The notes below the pieces were generated by a model. The model saw only the letters and a list, made by a program, of their open reading frames with translations. It had not been told where the DNA came from and searched no databases. A program made the translations under genes and the position numbers. Of a stretch of DNA of 57,294 nt, positions 1-8,985 are shown in pieces. Position 1 is the first letter of the stretch; the number at the start of each line of letters is the position of its first letter. This DNA is from Butyrivibrio sp. (GTDB lineage: Bacteria > Bacillota > Clostridia > Lachnospirales > Lachnospiraceae). Where the stretch lies: positions 1 to 57,294 of the forward strand of contig JAILPB010000117.1 of assembly GCA_024690485.1 (NCBI GenBank). The letters run 5' to 3'.

Positions 1-287
1 GCGATTGTGTGATATGCCTTTCTGTACATCTGCATGTAAGACTTGATCTTCTCAGTGTTTTTATCTGCTACAGGCTTGTAGAGACTGAAGTTTAGGGCGG
101 TACCTATACCTAATTCAGCCATTGACAATAGTGATAGTATATTGCTGTATAGGGAATTGACACCAAGGAGAGTATCAGTCAGTTTTAATATGAAAATATG
201 TCTGAGGATGAAGGACATAAGAGCAGTTGCCATCTGTCCTACGTATCCGAATGCTATATTTTTGGTGGCGAGTTTGACTCTGCCCAT
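1..287 (-). CDS. Wzx-type polysaccharide flippase, N-terminal part
   Basis: This is the first 95 codons of a minus-strand gene that runs off the left edge. It starts at ATG 287-285 with a GGAGG ribosome binding site just upstream (forward 296-300). The translation begins MGRVKLATKNIAFGYVGQ, then a hydrophobic helix, and contains LLGVNSLYSNILSLLSMAELGIG. This pattern of a short basic N-terminus, first helix, G-V/I-N-S/G-L-Y/F-SNIL and AELGIGTA is typical of the Wzx/RfbX-like lipid-linked oligosaccharide flippases (MOP superfamily) in Lachnospiraceae. The protein would move undecaprenyl-PP-linked repeat units across the membrane. The neighbour transcribed away from it is a UDP-sugar epimerase. 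The full length and the associated polymerase cannot be seen. Confidence 0.85.
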   Translation of the reverse strand, partial: MGRVKLATKNIAFGYVGQMATALMSFILRHIFILKLTDTLLGVNSLYSNILSLLSMAELGIGTALNFSLYKPVADKNTEKIKSYMQMYRKAYHTI

Positions 288-291
288 GAAA

Positions 292-321
292 TTGACCTCC
301 AAGCGGGAATTAATCTATAAT
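292..321 (+). promoter_or_regulatory. Sigma-A-type promoter for the epimerase operon
   Basis: TTGACC (292-297) and TATAAT (316-321) are separated by 18 bases and point right, about 40 bases before the ATG at 362. The -35 box overlaps the ribosome binding site region of the divergent flippase gene, so the two units share a compact control region. Confidence 0.6.
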
Positions 322-361
322 ATACAACGGATTATACCATATCTACAAAGGAGTTATTATT

Positions 362-1417
362 ATGAAAGCAAAGAATATTGATCTTAACGGCAAGACAGTT
401 CTCATAACAGGAGCTGTAGGTTTTATCGGTTCGCATCTTGCAACGAGACTGCTTGATACATTTGAAAATATTAAGGTAGTTGGATTTGATAATGTAAATG
501 ATTATTATGATGTGCGCCTTAAGGAAGAGCGTCTGGAGAAACTCTCAAAGTATGAGAATTTCATATTTGTTAAGGGAGATATTTCACATAAGGACGAGGT
601 TGATAAGGTTTTTGCAGAGTATAAGCCTGTAGTCGTTGTTAACCTTGCTGCTCAGGCAGGAGTTAGATATTCAATTGAGAATCCCGGAGCTTATATCGAA
701 GCTAACGTGATCGGATTCTATAATATTCTCGAGGCATGCAGACATCAGGAGCCTAAGGTAGAGCACCTTGTATATGCGTCAAGTTCAAGTGTATACGGTG
801 GAAATACAAAGCTTCCTTTCAGTACAAAGGATCAGGTTGATCACCCGCTTTCACTTTATGCTGCTACCAAGAAGTCCAATGAGCTTTTTGCTTATTCTTA
901 TAGTAACCTTTATGGAATGGCTACAACAGGCCTTAGATTCTTTACAGTATATGGACCTATGGGAAGACCTGATATGGCTCTTTTCCTCTTTGCGGATAAG
1001 CTTCTTAGAGGAGAGACAATCCAGATCTTTAACTATGGTAACTGCAGAAGAGACTTCACATATGTTGATGATATCGTAACAGGTGTTGTTAATGTAATGC
1101 AGAGCACACCTGATGCTGACGAGAAGGGTGCCAAGTATAAGGTATACAATATCGGTAACCATAATCCTGAGAATCTTATGGATTTTGTAGATACTCTTCA
1201 GAAAGAGCTTGTTGCTCATGACCTCCTTCCTAAGGATTTTGACTTTGAAGCACACAGAGAACTTCTTCCTATGCAGCCCGGTGATGTTGAAGCTACATTT
1301 GCAGATGTTGACGATCTTATGAACGATTTTGACTTTAAGCCTGATATGCCCCTTAAGGAAGGTATTCATCGCTTTGTTGACTGGTATGCAGGATATGTTA
1401 AGAGAAGAGATGCTTAA
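362..1417 (+). CDS. UDP-glucuronate 4-epimerase-like NAD-dependent epimerase
   Basis: This 351-residue extended short-chain dehydrogenase probably interconverts UDP-glucuronate and UDP-galacturonate in the cytoplasm, supplying a uronic acid for the polysaccharide. The NAD-binding motif GAVGFIG lies at residues 17-23. The catalytic pair is Tyr166/Lys170 in YAATK, preceded by an ASSSSVYG segment. The DVEATFADVDDL region near the C-terminus is typical of the CapI/WbpP-like UDP-glucuronate epimerase group. The start at ATG 362 has AAAGGAG about 10 bases upstream. It is the first gene of a rightward run of five. A related UDP-GlcNAc/GlcNAcA epimerase specificity cannot be excluded by eye. Confidence 0.85.
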   Translation: MKAKNIDLNGKTVLITGAVGFIGSHLATRLLDTFENIKVVGFDNVNDYYDVRLKEERLEKLSKYENFIFVKGDISHKDEVDKVFAEYKPVVVVNLAAQAGVRYSIENPGAYIEANVIGFYNILEACRHQEPKVEHLVYASSSSVYGGNTKLPFSTKDQVDHPLSLYAATKKSNELFAYSYSNLYGMATTGLRFFTVYGPMGRPDMALFLFADKLLRGETIQIFNYGNCRRDFTYVDDIVTGVVNVMQSTPDADEKGAKYKVYNIGNHNPENLMDFVDTLQKELVAHDLLPKDFDFEAHRELLPMQPGDVEATFADVDDLMNDFDFKPDMPLKEGIHRFVDWYAGYVKRRDA

Positions 1418-1461
1418 TAACTGATCTCTTTAATTGTCAGACACAGAATATAGGAAAATAC

Positions 1462-2559
1462 ATGGATAAAATAATGCAGAGTCGTATGGACAGAGGGTTC
1501 ATGCGCCATCAGGAAGAATATGAAAGTAAAGCACTGGAGGTTCTTCGCTCAGGCTGGTACATTCTTGGAAAAGAAGTAGAGGCTTTTGAAGAGGAGTTTG
1601 CTTCCTACGTGGGAACAAAATATAGCGTGGGTCTTGCAAGTGGTCTTGATGCTTTGTGGCTTGCTTTCAAGGTCCTTGGAATTGGTAAGGGCGATGAAGT
1701 AATAGTACAGGGTAACACATACATAGCAAGCGTTATGGGAATAACCATAAATGATGCTACTCCTGTGTTTGTGGAGCCTGACGAATATTATCAGATAGAT
1801 GTTGATAAAATCGAAGAGAAGATTACTGCTAAGACCAAAGCAATTTTAGTGGTTCACCTCTATGGTCAGGCAGCCCGCATGGACAAGGTTTCAGAGCTTT
1901 GTAAAAAGTATAACCTGAAGCTTGTTGAGGACTGTGCTCAGTCTCATGGGGCATGTTTTAATGGCAAGATGACAGGAAGTTTTGGCGATATCGGATGTTT
2001 TTCTTTCTATCCGTCTAAAAACATGGGTGCTTTCGGAGATGCGGGAGCAATCACAACAGATGATCCCGAGCTTGCAAGACTCATGAAGATTTATAGAAAT
2101 TACGGCAGTGAGAAGAGATACCACAACATGGTTGTGGGTGCAAACTCACGTCTCGATGAGATGCAGGCAGGACTTTTGAGAGTCAGACTTAAATATATTG
2201 AGGAAATAACTGCTGAAAGAACACAGATAGCAGCTAAGTATGCGGAGGGTATAACCAATCCGGCAGTGATAAAGCCTTCAGTTGCTGATGGAGCAACATG
2301 CGTGTGGCATCAGTTTGTAATACGCGTTCCGGAGCGCAGAGATGAGCTTATGCAGTATCTGGCTGATAAAAATATAACAACCATTATTCATTATCCAATA
2401 CCGCCTCATTTGTCTGAGGCATACGGATATCTTGGATTTGAAGAGGGAAGTTTGCCTATTACGGAGAGATATGCTAATGAAGTTTTATCTTTGCCAATTT
2501 ATGCGGGAATGACAGATGAGGAAATCTCATATGTTATTCAGTGTATAAATAATTTTTGA
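1462..2559 (+). CDS. DegT/DnrJ/EryC1-family sugar aminotransferase
   Basis: This 365-residue PLP-dependent aminotransferase puts an amino group on a nucleotide-bound keto sugar. The fold-type I signature is clear: the VEDCAQSHGA segment binds PLP, and SFYPSKNMGAFGDAGAI contains the Schiff-base lysine, Lys186. Such enzymes use glutamate as amino donor and commonly act on dTDP-3-keto or 4-keto-6-deoxy sugars, or on UDP-keto sugars. RmlA and RmlB in this window could make the precursor dTDP-4-keto-6-deoxyglucose, but no 3,4-ketoisomerase is seen, so the substrate is open. A weak ATAGGA site precedes ATG 1462; ATG 1474 is an alternative start. It follows the epimerase after 44 bases. Confidence 0.88.
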   Translation: MDKIMQSRMDRGFMRHQEEYESKALEVLRSGWYILGKEVEAFEEEFASYVGTKYSVGLASGLDALWLAFKVLGIGKGDEVIVQGNTYIASVMGITINDATPVFVEPDEYYQIDVDKIEEKITAKTKAILVVHLYGQAARMDKVSELCKKYNLKLVEDCAQSHGACFNGKMTGSFGDIGCFSFYPSKNMGAFGDAGAITTDDPELARLMKIYRNYGSEKRYHNMVVGANSRLDEMQAGLLRVRLKYIEEITAERTQIAAKYAEGITNPAVIKPSVADGATCVWHQFVIRVPERRDELMQYLADKNITTIIHYPIPPHLSEAYGYLGFEEGSLPITERYANEVLSLPIYAGMTDEEISYVIQCINNF

Positions 2560-2577
2560 TGATAGGATGTGGGGGGA

Positions 2578-4218
2578 ATGACTGAAGAAAGCGCAGTGAA
2601 TAAAAAGAAGCTAAACATAGCAGGGGCTATCAAATTGAAATATATAAGGCGAGCTATTTTTATCGTGAATGTGGTATTTTTGATACCGGTATTTATCCTG
2701 GCCTTGTATAATACACCTTCTGCTGATGATTTTAGCATGGCCTTTGAAGTTCATGAGGCATATGTCCAGACGGGGAATGTATTGTTTGCTTTTTTGAAGG
2801 GCATATACATGGGAATCTGGTATTACATGAACTGGACCGGATATTTCTTTTCGGATATGCTTACAGCCCTGTGCCCGGCGGTATTTAATGAGAAGCTTTA
2901 TTTTCTTGGAACATGGGCTGTTTTGTGCGTAAGTATTCTTGGTATCTGGTATTTCTTCAGACAGCTGTTTGCCAACGTGCTTAGGCTGACAAATGATCTG
3001 GCAGGATGCGTAACAGGTGTTACGTTATTTATGCTGATACAGTGCATGCCTGAGGGCGGCGCCAGAAACGAGAGCTTTTTCTGGTACAGCGGAGCCATTA
3101 ACTATATGTTTATGTTTGGCCTTGGCCTTATGTGGCTTGGCTTACTTCTAAGGGAGATATGTATTCAGCAGAATAAGCCATATCGGATACAGTTCCTGTC
3201 ACTTTTGGGATTTTTCCTTGGAGGAGCGAATTATATGACAGCCCTTAGTCTTGGGATTTTGTCATTTATAATTCTGCTCATTACCTGCGTTCATGTGTAT
3301 ATGGACAAGCAATCCCTTGAAAAGCAGATCGAACTTAGGAAGAATTGCTTTGTTGAAATATGTGACAGACTATCTGCTGTTTCCAAGGTATGGGCACCTG
3401 CTCTTTTGCAGCTGATAGGGCTTTTTCTTGCAATTATCGCTCCGGGTAACAGAAACAGGCAGACCGGAGGAGAGTTTTCACCAATAAAGAGTGTATTCAT
3501 GGCTCTTTACTTCACTATGGAAAATATGCTTGGAAAGTGGCTAAGCTGGCAGATTATATGTTGCCTTGTTATTCTGGTTCCGTTCCTGTGGAAAGCGGCA
3601 GGCAGAATAAAGAGATTCTATGGATTTGGACATCCTGCTTTGTTTGTGGCTTTTTGCTTTCTGCTTTCGGCAGCAAATATAACTCCACCGGTATTTGCCA
3701 CCGGCAATATCGAAGCAGGAAGAATCATGGGTATATTCTATATGCAGTCTATGGTACTGCTTGTACTCTCTATCGGATATATTTGCGGGTGGATAAGAGT
3801 GGTGATTAAGCCCGGTAAGTTGATGTCTTATGAAGATGTAGGCATTAGAAAGCCGGCAGATCTTTTGTTTGATGGATACCTTGGGAAAAACGCATCTAAA
3901 GTTTTTATAACAGTTGCTATCGTGACTGCCATTGCTTCAGCTATGTCGATTCGCGTTAATACAGGAATCTATATGGGAACCAGTGCAGCTTACAGTATAT
4001 ATAAGGGACAGGCTGGAACCTATTACAGAGAGGCATATGAGAGAATAGGAATCCTAAAGGACGATAATATACAGGAAGCAGAACTTAAGGAATATAGTGT
4101 AAAGCCATCACTATTATATTACTCTGATATTACTGAAGATAAGAATGATTGGCTTAATAAGGCTGTAGCGGATTACTATCATAAAAAATCAGTTGTTTTG
4201 ATTAAAAACAAGAAATAA
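2578..4218 (+). CDS. Polytopic membrane protein, possible GT-C enzyme (DUF6056-like)
   Basis: A protein of about 546 residues with roughly ten to twelve membrane helices. Helix 1 lies near residues 20-45. The first outer loop carries an acidic pair in NTPSADDFSMAF, the place where GT-C glycosyltransferases carry catalytic aspartates. The architecture and the ADDF motif resemble DUF6056 proteins, but that is a memory-based assignment. The C-terminus is a hydrophilic tail of about 75 residues. I prefer ATG 2578 to GTG 2569 because the purine-rich stretch GGATGTGGGGGG sits just before 2578. A role in outer-face sugar transfer is an inference from fold and neighbours. Confidence 0.6.
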   Translation: MTEESAVNKKKLNIAGAIKLKYIRRAIFIVNVVFLIPVFILALYNTPSADDFSMAFEVHEAYVQTGNVLFAFLKGIYMGIWYYMNWTGYFFSDMLTALCPAVFNEKLYFLGTWAVLCVSILGIWYFFRQLFANVLRLTNDLAGCVTGVTLFMLIQCMPEGGARNESFFWYSGAINYMFMFGLGLMWLGLLLREICIQQNKPYRIQFLSLLGFFLGGANYMTALSLGILSFIILLITCVHVYMDKQSLEKQIELRKNCFVEICDRLSAVSKVWAPALLQLIGLFLAIIAPGNRNRQTGGEFSPIKSVFMALYFTMENMLGKWLSWQIICCLVILVPFLWKAAGRIKRFYGFGHPALFVAFCFLLSAANITPPVFATGNIEAGRIMGIFYMQSMVLLVLSIGYICGWIRVVIKPGKLMSYEDVGIRKPADLLFDGYLGKNASKVFITVAIVTAIASAMSIRVNTGIYMGTSAAYSIYKGQAGTYYREAYERIGILKDDNIQEAELKEYSVKPSLLYYSDITEDKNDWLNKAVADYYHKKSVVLIKNKK

Positions 4219-4232
4219 AGGAAGGTACAGAA

Positions 4233-5462
4233 TTGAACCCTAAAAAGGACAGGAAAAATAATCCTATAGATAAATTCATATTCGGACTAATAGATAATCA
4301 CCTTGACATGATTGCTCTTGGAATCCTTATAATAATGGCTGTTATCGTCAGGATTGTTCTTATGTCTGAGGTGAAGCTTTCTCCTGACTATGAGTCCTAT
4401 TACCTTAAATGGGTAATGGAGTATAAGGAGAGAGGAATTATTGCCGGCTTGTCCACTACAATTGGGGATTATTATGTGCCTCTTAATATTATGTATGCAT
4501 TATGTTCGCTTTTTCCCTGCGAACCCTACATACCGCTCACAATTTTTTCAGGTATTGCTGAGTTTATAAGTGCTTTCTATTTGTACAGAATAGCAGAAAT
4601 ACTCCTTCTTGAGAGTGGGAAGGACACAGAGAAGGCTAAGAAAGTTGCAGCTTATATTGCAGTAGCTACCCTGTATCTTCCTTTCGTTGTATTTAATGGT
4701 TCTTTATGGAAACAGTGTGACGCAATTTATGCTGTTTTCCTTGTTATAGCTATTTTTTACCTTCTTAAGGACGAGTATAACAAGTCATTTATTTTCCTGG
4801 CTTTATCCTTTGGATTTAAGCTTCAGTCAATATTTTTTGTGCCTTTGTATCTGGTGATTTACATGGCAAAGAAGAACTTTAGTATTCTGAAGTTTGTATG
4901 GGTACCGGTGATGTATCTCGTAATGGGACTTCCTTCAGTCATACTTGGAAGAGGCCTTAGGGCAACGTATTTTTCATATCTTGCACAGACTAATGAGACT
5001 TCATCCGAAGGGTACGGGATGGTTTCGTTTTATCCCAATTTCTACAACTACGGACTTGATAACTATGATGAATTTCTGAAAGTTCCTGGGATTGCTCTGA
5101 CCGCAGCGATATTGGTCATTCTTGCTGTGTTTACCATAAAGCACAAGAGTTTCTTGGTAAACAAAGCTAATACACTTTATCTCGGAGTATTTCTTGGATG
5201 GACCTGTTGTATGTTTCTTCCCGGAATGCATGAGAGATATGATTATGTGATAGTTTTACTTGCAACAATACTTTTTGCCACTGCTTTTAAAAGAAATATA
5301 TGGGCAGCTGTAGTTATGAATCTTTGTTCATTCTTGGTGTACGCTATTGTTCTTTTTAGAAGTGATGAGATATCTATGATCGTTGTATCCAGCCTGGAGA
5401 TAGCGGCATATATCTATTTGTCCGCAGACTTTATAAGAAGGGTGTCTGAATATGATGCATAA
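4233..5462 (+). CDS. Gpi18-like mannosyltransferase-type membrane protein (GT-C)
   Basis: A protein of 409 residues with about ten membrane helices. It starts at TTG 4233 behind a good AAAGGAAGG site seven bases upstream; no suitable ATG lies nearby. Residues around 50-65 (LSPDYESYYLKW) give the acidic first-loop motif of GT-C enzymes. The segment SLWKQCDAIYAVF and the later FGFKLQSIFFVPL match the pattern WGQxDxIY ... FKPQ of COG5542 proteins, which are related to Gpi18 mannosyltransferases. It would transfer a sugar from a polyprenyl-phosphate donor on the outer face. The last 11 bases overlap the next gene, so the two are probably translationally coupled. Confidence 0.68.
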   Translation: MNPKKDRKNNPIDKFIFGLIDNHLDMIALGILIIMAVIVRIVLMSEVKLSPDYESYYLKWVMEYKERGIIAGLSTTIGDYYVPLNIMYALCSLFPCEPYIPLTIFSGIAEFISAFYLYRIAEILLLESGKDTEKAKKVAAYIAVATLYLPFVVFNGSLWKQCDAIYAVFLVIAIFYLLKDEYNKSFIFLALSFGFKLQSIFFVPLYLVIYMAKKNFSILKFVWVPVMYLVMGLPSVILGRGLRATYFSYLAQTNETSSEGYGMVSFYPNFYNYGLDNYDEFLKVPGIALTAAILVILAVFTIKHKSFLVNKANTLYLGVFLGWTCCMFLPGMHERYDYVIVLLATILFATAFKRNIWAAVVMNLCSFLVYAIVLFRSDEISMIVVSSLEIAAYIYLSADFIRRVSEYDA

Positions 5463-6999
5463 GCTCATTAGGAAGCTTTCTTTTATCTTTTTCATACCGT
5501 TTACCGTTTTGTGCGGATTAACATTAGTGGTGTCTTTGTGCACCACTATTTATTATGATACGGATCAGGGGGCTGATCTTCCGAGATTTGGAAGCCAGAA
5601 CTATCTTGTTCTTATAATAGGAGTACTCCTTTTCTTTTTTATCTCACGGGTTTTAATAAAAACTGAAAACAAAAAGCTTTTCCCTTTATGCGTGGTGTTG
5701 GAGGCAGTCCTTTGCCTGATCATCATTATTTCTGTAAGGGCTACGGCAGTTACAGACGGACTTACACTTGATAATGTGATCAATGCATTTAATGATGGGA
5801 ATTATTCCAGCCTTGAGAAGGGTGGATATATGTTTGTATATTCCTTCCAGATCGGTTATGTGTGGATTGGACAGTTTCTGGCGTATGTTTTCGGACCAAG
5901 TAACTATTTTGTATATCAGCTGATAAATCTTGTATCTATCGTTCTTTCGGTGGTTTATCTGCATTTTATTACGTGGGAGATTTTTGAGAAAAAGGAGGTA
6001 CTGGCAGTATATGACATAATGTCGCTGCTGCTGTTTTTCCTCTTTTCATATGTTACCTATGTATACAATGATGTGTGGTCATTTGCACCCGGAATAATGG
6101 CTCTTTACTACGAGATTTTATATCTAAAAAGAGAAAAGATACAGTACGGAGTAGCGGCAGCTGTGAGCCTTGGAGTTGCATGTCTTTTAAAGACTAATCT
6201 ATATATCGCCCTTATTGCGATGGTGATACTTCTATGGGTAAGTCTTTGGAATGAGCACTTGTTGTGGAAATACAAGGACCGCGTGAACTCCAAGATTAAA
6301 AAAAAGTTTAAAGAAAGTATTATCCTGACGTTTCTTATGCTTATCTGTGCTATTATGCCGCTAAAACTTCTTGGAAGTGTCTATGCAGATAAGGCAGGGC
6401 TTTCAGAATATCCCGGGGGAGTTCCAAAATCTACATATTTTGCCATGGCCATGCAGGAGGGCGAAGGCGAGGGCGGCTGGTATAACGGATATAACTGGAA
6501 TACCTATGCCGCAAATGATTATGATGTGGATAAAACAAATAAGGAAGCAAAAACTTTCATAAGTGAAAGGCTTTTGGAATTTGCAGACAGACCGCTTCAT
6601 GCAGGGAAGTTTTACTTCAGGAAGTTCATGAGTCAGTGGGCTGATCCTACCTTTGTTTCCATTAGAAACCTTGAGCTTTCAAGCAGACATTCGGATACGG
6701 ATTCTGCTTTTGCAAGGTCTCTCGTTTTTGGAACCTGGTCTAAGGTTTTTCAGTATGTTATGGATGTAGAGCACTTCCTTATATTCCTTGGAGCCTTTGC
6801 GTTTTGCGTTCTTACTATAAAAAATAAGAGCCTTACAATTACGCAGGCTCTTATCATAGTATTTATATTTGGTGGAATGCTTTTCCACGAGCTATGGGAA
6901 GGCTCATCAAGATATATTATCAGATATTATCTGTGCCTTATGCCCTTTGCTGCTTATGGACTTACAGCGCTTATAACTGCAAAATCAGCAAAGGAGTAA
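5452..6999 (+). CDS. Polytopic membrane protein, GT39/PMT-like
   Basis: A protein of 515 residues with two N-terminal helices close together and about ten more. It overlaps the upstream GT-C gene by 11 bases. The first large loop contains TLDNVINAFNDGNYSSLEKGGY, resembling the DxxxYxxAAxxxxxGxY loop of PMT-family glycosyltransferases. A long outer loop (about residues 305-400) contains aromatic and charged residues, and the C-terminal helices end in ITAKSAKE. It is probably a lipid-phosphate-sugar-dependent glycosyltransferase, but no motif fixes the donor. Its last 46 bases overlap the end of the convergent gene at 6954-8843, with no terminator between them. Confidence 0.55.
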   Translation: MMHKLIRKLSFIFFIPFTVLCGLTLVVSLCTTIYYDTDQGADLPRFGSQNYLVLIIGVLLFFFISRVLIKTENKKLFPLCVVLEAVLCLIIIISVRATAVTDGLTLDNVINAFNDGNYSSLEKGGYMFVYSFQIGYVWIGQFLAYVFGPSNYFVYQLINLVSIVLSVVYLHFITWEIFEKKEVLAVYDIMSLLLFFLFSYVTYVYNDVWSFAPGIMALYYEILYLKREKIQYGVAAAVSLGVACLLKTNLYIALIAMVILLWVSLWNEHLLWKYKDRVNSKIKKKFKESIILTFLMLICAIMPLKLLGSVYADKAGLSEYPGGVPKSTYFAMAMQEGEGEGGWYNGYNWNTYAANDYDVDKTNKEAKTFISERLLEFADRPLHAGKFYFRKFMSQWADPTFVSIRNLELSSRHSDTDSAFARSLVFGTWSKVFQYVMDVEHFLIFLGAFAFCVLTIKNKSLTITQALIIVFIFGGMLFHELWEGSSRYIIRYYLCLMPFAAYGLTALITAKSAKE

Positions 7000-8843
7000 A
7001 CATTAAGATCCATGTTGTCAAACTCAGATAATTCTGATCTGTGTAGGATGAAGATATTTCCTTCATCGAGATACTTTTTCAGGTTGTCTTTATAATCGCC
7101 TGGAAGTCCGAAATTGAACTTTTCGAAGGAATCAGCTATTCTGAATTCCGCATTTTCGTCCTTGTAATGTACCGTCTGTATGAAATCTGCAGGCGGTGTT
7201 TTTGTATAAAAAAGTGCAACCATATATGGTGCAGATACATGCTCATATGTTGAATATATCTTAGAATCCCCTTTTATAAGCTCATTTGCATATCTGCAGC
7301 ACTGACCGTAACCCGGCATAAATGCTTCACTGCTCAGGTTGTTATATGTAGTGAAATAATCCTTTAAAAACAACATGCAGCCAACCATGAAGATTGCAGG
7401 AGCTACGGATTTAACAGCGATAGCAGCCAATTTTACAACTTTTGAAACAGCGCCTTTTTCTATGTAGATAAATTCGTTTGTTATGAAGATATAGCCTCTT
7501 GTCATGAAATACACTACCGGAAGGAATGTGATAGTCATGCGGTTGATATCTTCTTCGACGAATAATCCGAAAATAAATGAAGGAACAAAAAGGCTCATCC
7601 AAAATACATCAAGGGCTTCACCTCTTTTGGCTCTAATTGCTGATATTACAAGGCCTGTAAGAGTAACAGGGAAAGTAAAGGCAAGAAGAGGCGGATATCC
7701 TGGCAAATAGTTGACAATCTGCTCTGCAGAGTTTCCAATACTTAGGTTTTTGACCATAACCATAAAGTTCTTTGCAAGTGTCACGAGAATTCCACTTCCG
7801 CCAGCGAAAACCGTACGTTTTGCCGTGAACCTTGTTATTGTAAAAAATGGAGTGATTATCTGTGGAACACCAAGATAATTAACTGCGTAGAACAATATCA
7901 AAGGTGCTGAAAAAATCAGGAAAGTAATGATTCCGATAGTAGCCTGGGCACCGGTCATTCTTTCGGTATTAATACAATAGATGCAAAGGATAATAATGTG
8001 CAACGGAATAACAATGGTTGCAGCGCCGTAGCTGTACATTGTAAGGGCGTAGACAAAGGCTGATAAACCAAAAAGCAGATTCGCAACTGGGTCAGAGGCT
8101 CTAAGTATCTGGCCTTTCTTTTTATATTTCCCTGAAAACAGATTTCCCATGTGACCAAAAGCGGTAGCTTCCTTCTGTTTCTTGCAGGCTAGTGCAAAAA
8201 GAAGAAGGGCAAGACATATCCAAAACGGAGTGGTGTTACTGTCAAGGCTCCATCTGGAGAGCATCATATGCCATGGGCTTAAAGATAGAACTGTAAGGGA
8301 AATAAGCGGGATCCATAGGTATTCACCGTTAACGTACTGCATTGTATTGGCTTTAGATGAATCTTTGATGGACTCTGAGCTTAATGTTTTTACAACAAAG
8401 AAAAATACAATAAGAGTAAGAGATCCTAAAAATGCAGGGATAAAACGAAGAGTAAAGGCTGATGAACCTGCAAGTTTGCAGAAGATTGCATTTAAGTAGA
8501 TCATCAGAGGACTTCCGCCGCCTGAACCATAGGTTATTGGATAAACGGGGAATGTCAGTCCGTTTCTGTCTATGCCGTAGTTTGCAAGAATAAAGGCCTC
8601 GTATCCGATAGATGCCTCGTCCTGATGGAGCCCGGCAGGTATGATAGCAAGGTTATAGAATCTTATCAGAGTACCGATCACGATAATTGCAATTGGAAGG
8701 ACAGTAGTTAATATCTTATTAAAAGTTACGTTTAGGATATTAAGTTGTGAAAACGCAGATTTGTCCCTTGTGAAATACAAATAAAGCGCAAGTGCTGTTA
8801 ATATTACGTAGATAACTGTAAGTGAAATACTCAAGACGCTCAT
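6954..8843 (-). CDS. ArnT/PMT-family (GT39/GT83-like) glycosyltransferase
   Basis: This 629-residue polytopic protein on the minus strand has the best GT-C signature in the window. After the first two helices comes AGLHQDEASIGYEAF, with the Asp-Glu pair that is the catalytic motif of PMT/ArnT enzymes, followed by PVYPITYGSGGGSPLMIYL, the usual second conserved loop. Substrates should be a polyprenyl-phosphate sugar and an outer-face acceptor. The C-terminal 130 residues form a soluble outer domain. I place the start at ATG 8843 because GGGGAGTC lies about eight bases before it; an upstream TTG at 8882 lacks this. It is the only minus-strand gene inside the plus-strand polysaccharide block (2.5-46.9 kb). 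Confidence 0.78.
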   Translation of the reverse strand: MSVLSISLTVIYVILTALALYLYFTRDKSAFSQLNILNVTFNKILTTVLPIAIIVIGTLIRFYNLAIIPAGLHQDEASIGYEAFILANYGIDRNGLTFPVYPITYGSGGGSPLMIYLNAIFCKLAGSSAFTLRFIPAFLGSLTLIVFFFVVKTLSSESIKDSSKANTMQYVNGEYLWIPLISLTVLSLSPWHMMLSRWSLDSNTTPFWICLALLLFALACKKQKEATAFGHMGNLFSGKYKKKGQILRASDPVANLLFGLSAFVYALTMYSYGAATIVIPLHIIILCIYCINTERMTGAQATIGIITFLIFSAPLILFYAVNYLGVPQIITPFFTITRFTAKRTVFAGGSGILVTLAKNFMVMVKNLSIGNSAEQIVNYLPGYPPLLAFTFPVTLTGLVISAIRAKRGEALDVFWMSLFVPSFIFGLFVEEDINRMTITFLPVVYFMTRGYIFITNEFIYIEKGAVSKVVKLAAIAVKSVAPAIFMVGCMLFLKDYFTTYNNLSSEAFMPGYGQCCRYANELIKGDSKIYSTYEHVSAPYMVALFYTKTPPADFIQTVHYKDENAEFRIADSFEKFNFGLPGDYKDNLKKYLDEGNIFILHRSELSEFDNMDLNVYSFADFAVISAVSP

Positions 8844-8919
8844 TAATTCTGACTCCCCAATGTACAATTCAACTGAATACAATAATTATAGGAAAAGACT
8901 CTATCACAGTCAAACTTTG

Positions 8920-8947
8920 TTGAAAAAAAATCTACTTATGATATAAT
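8920..8947 (+). promoter_or_regulatory. Sigma-A promoter for the radical SAM operon
   Basis: TTGAAA (8920-8925) and TATAAT (8942-8947) are spaced by 16 bases. They lie in the divergent gap before the ATG at 8986, which has an AGGAGG site at 8973-8978. Confidence 0.75.
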
Positions 8948-8985
8948 AGGCGCGTTGCTTTAAATATAAAATAGGAGGAATATCA

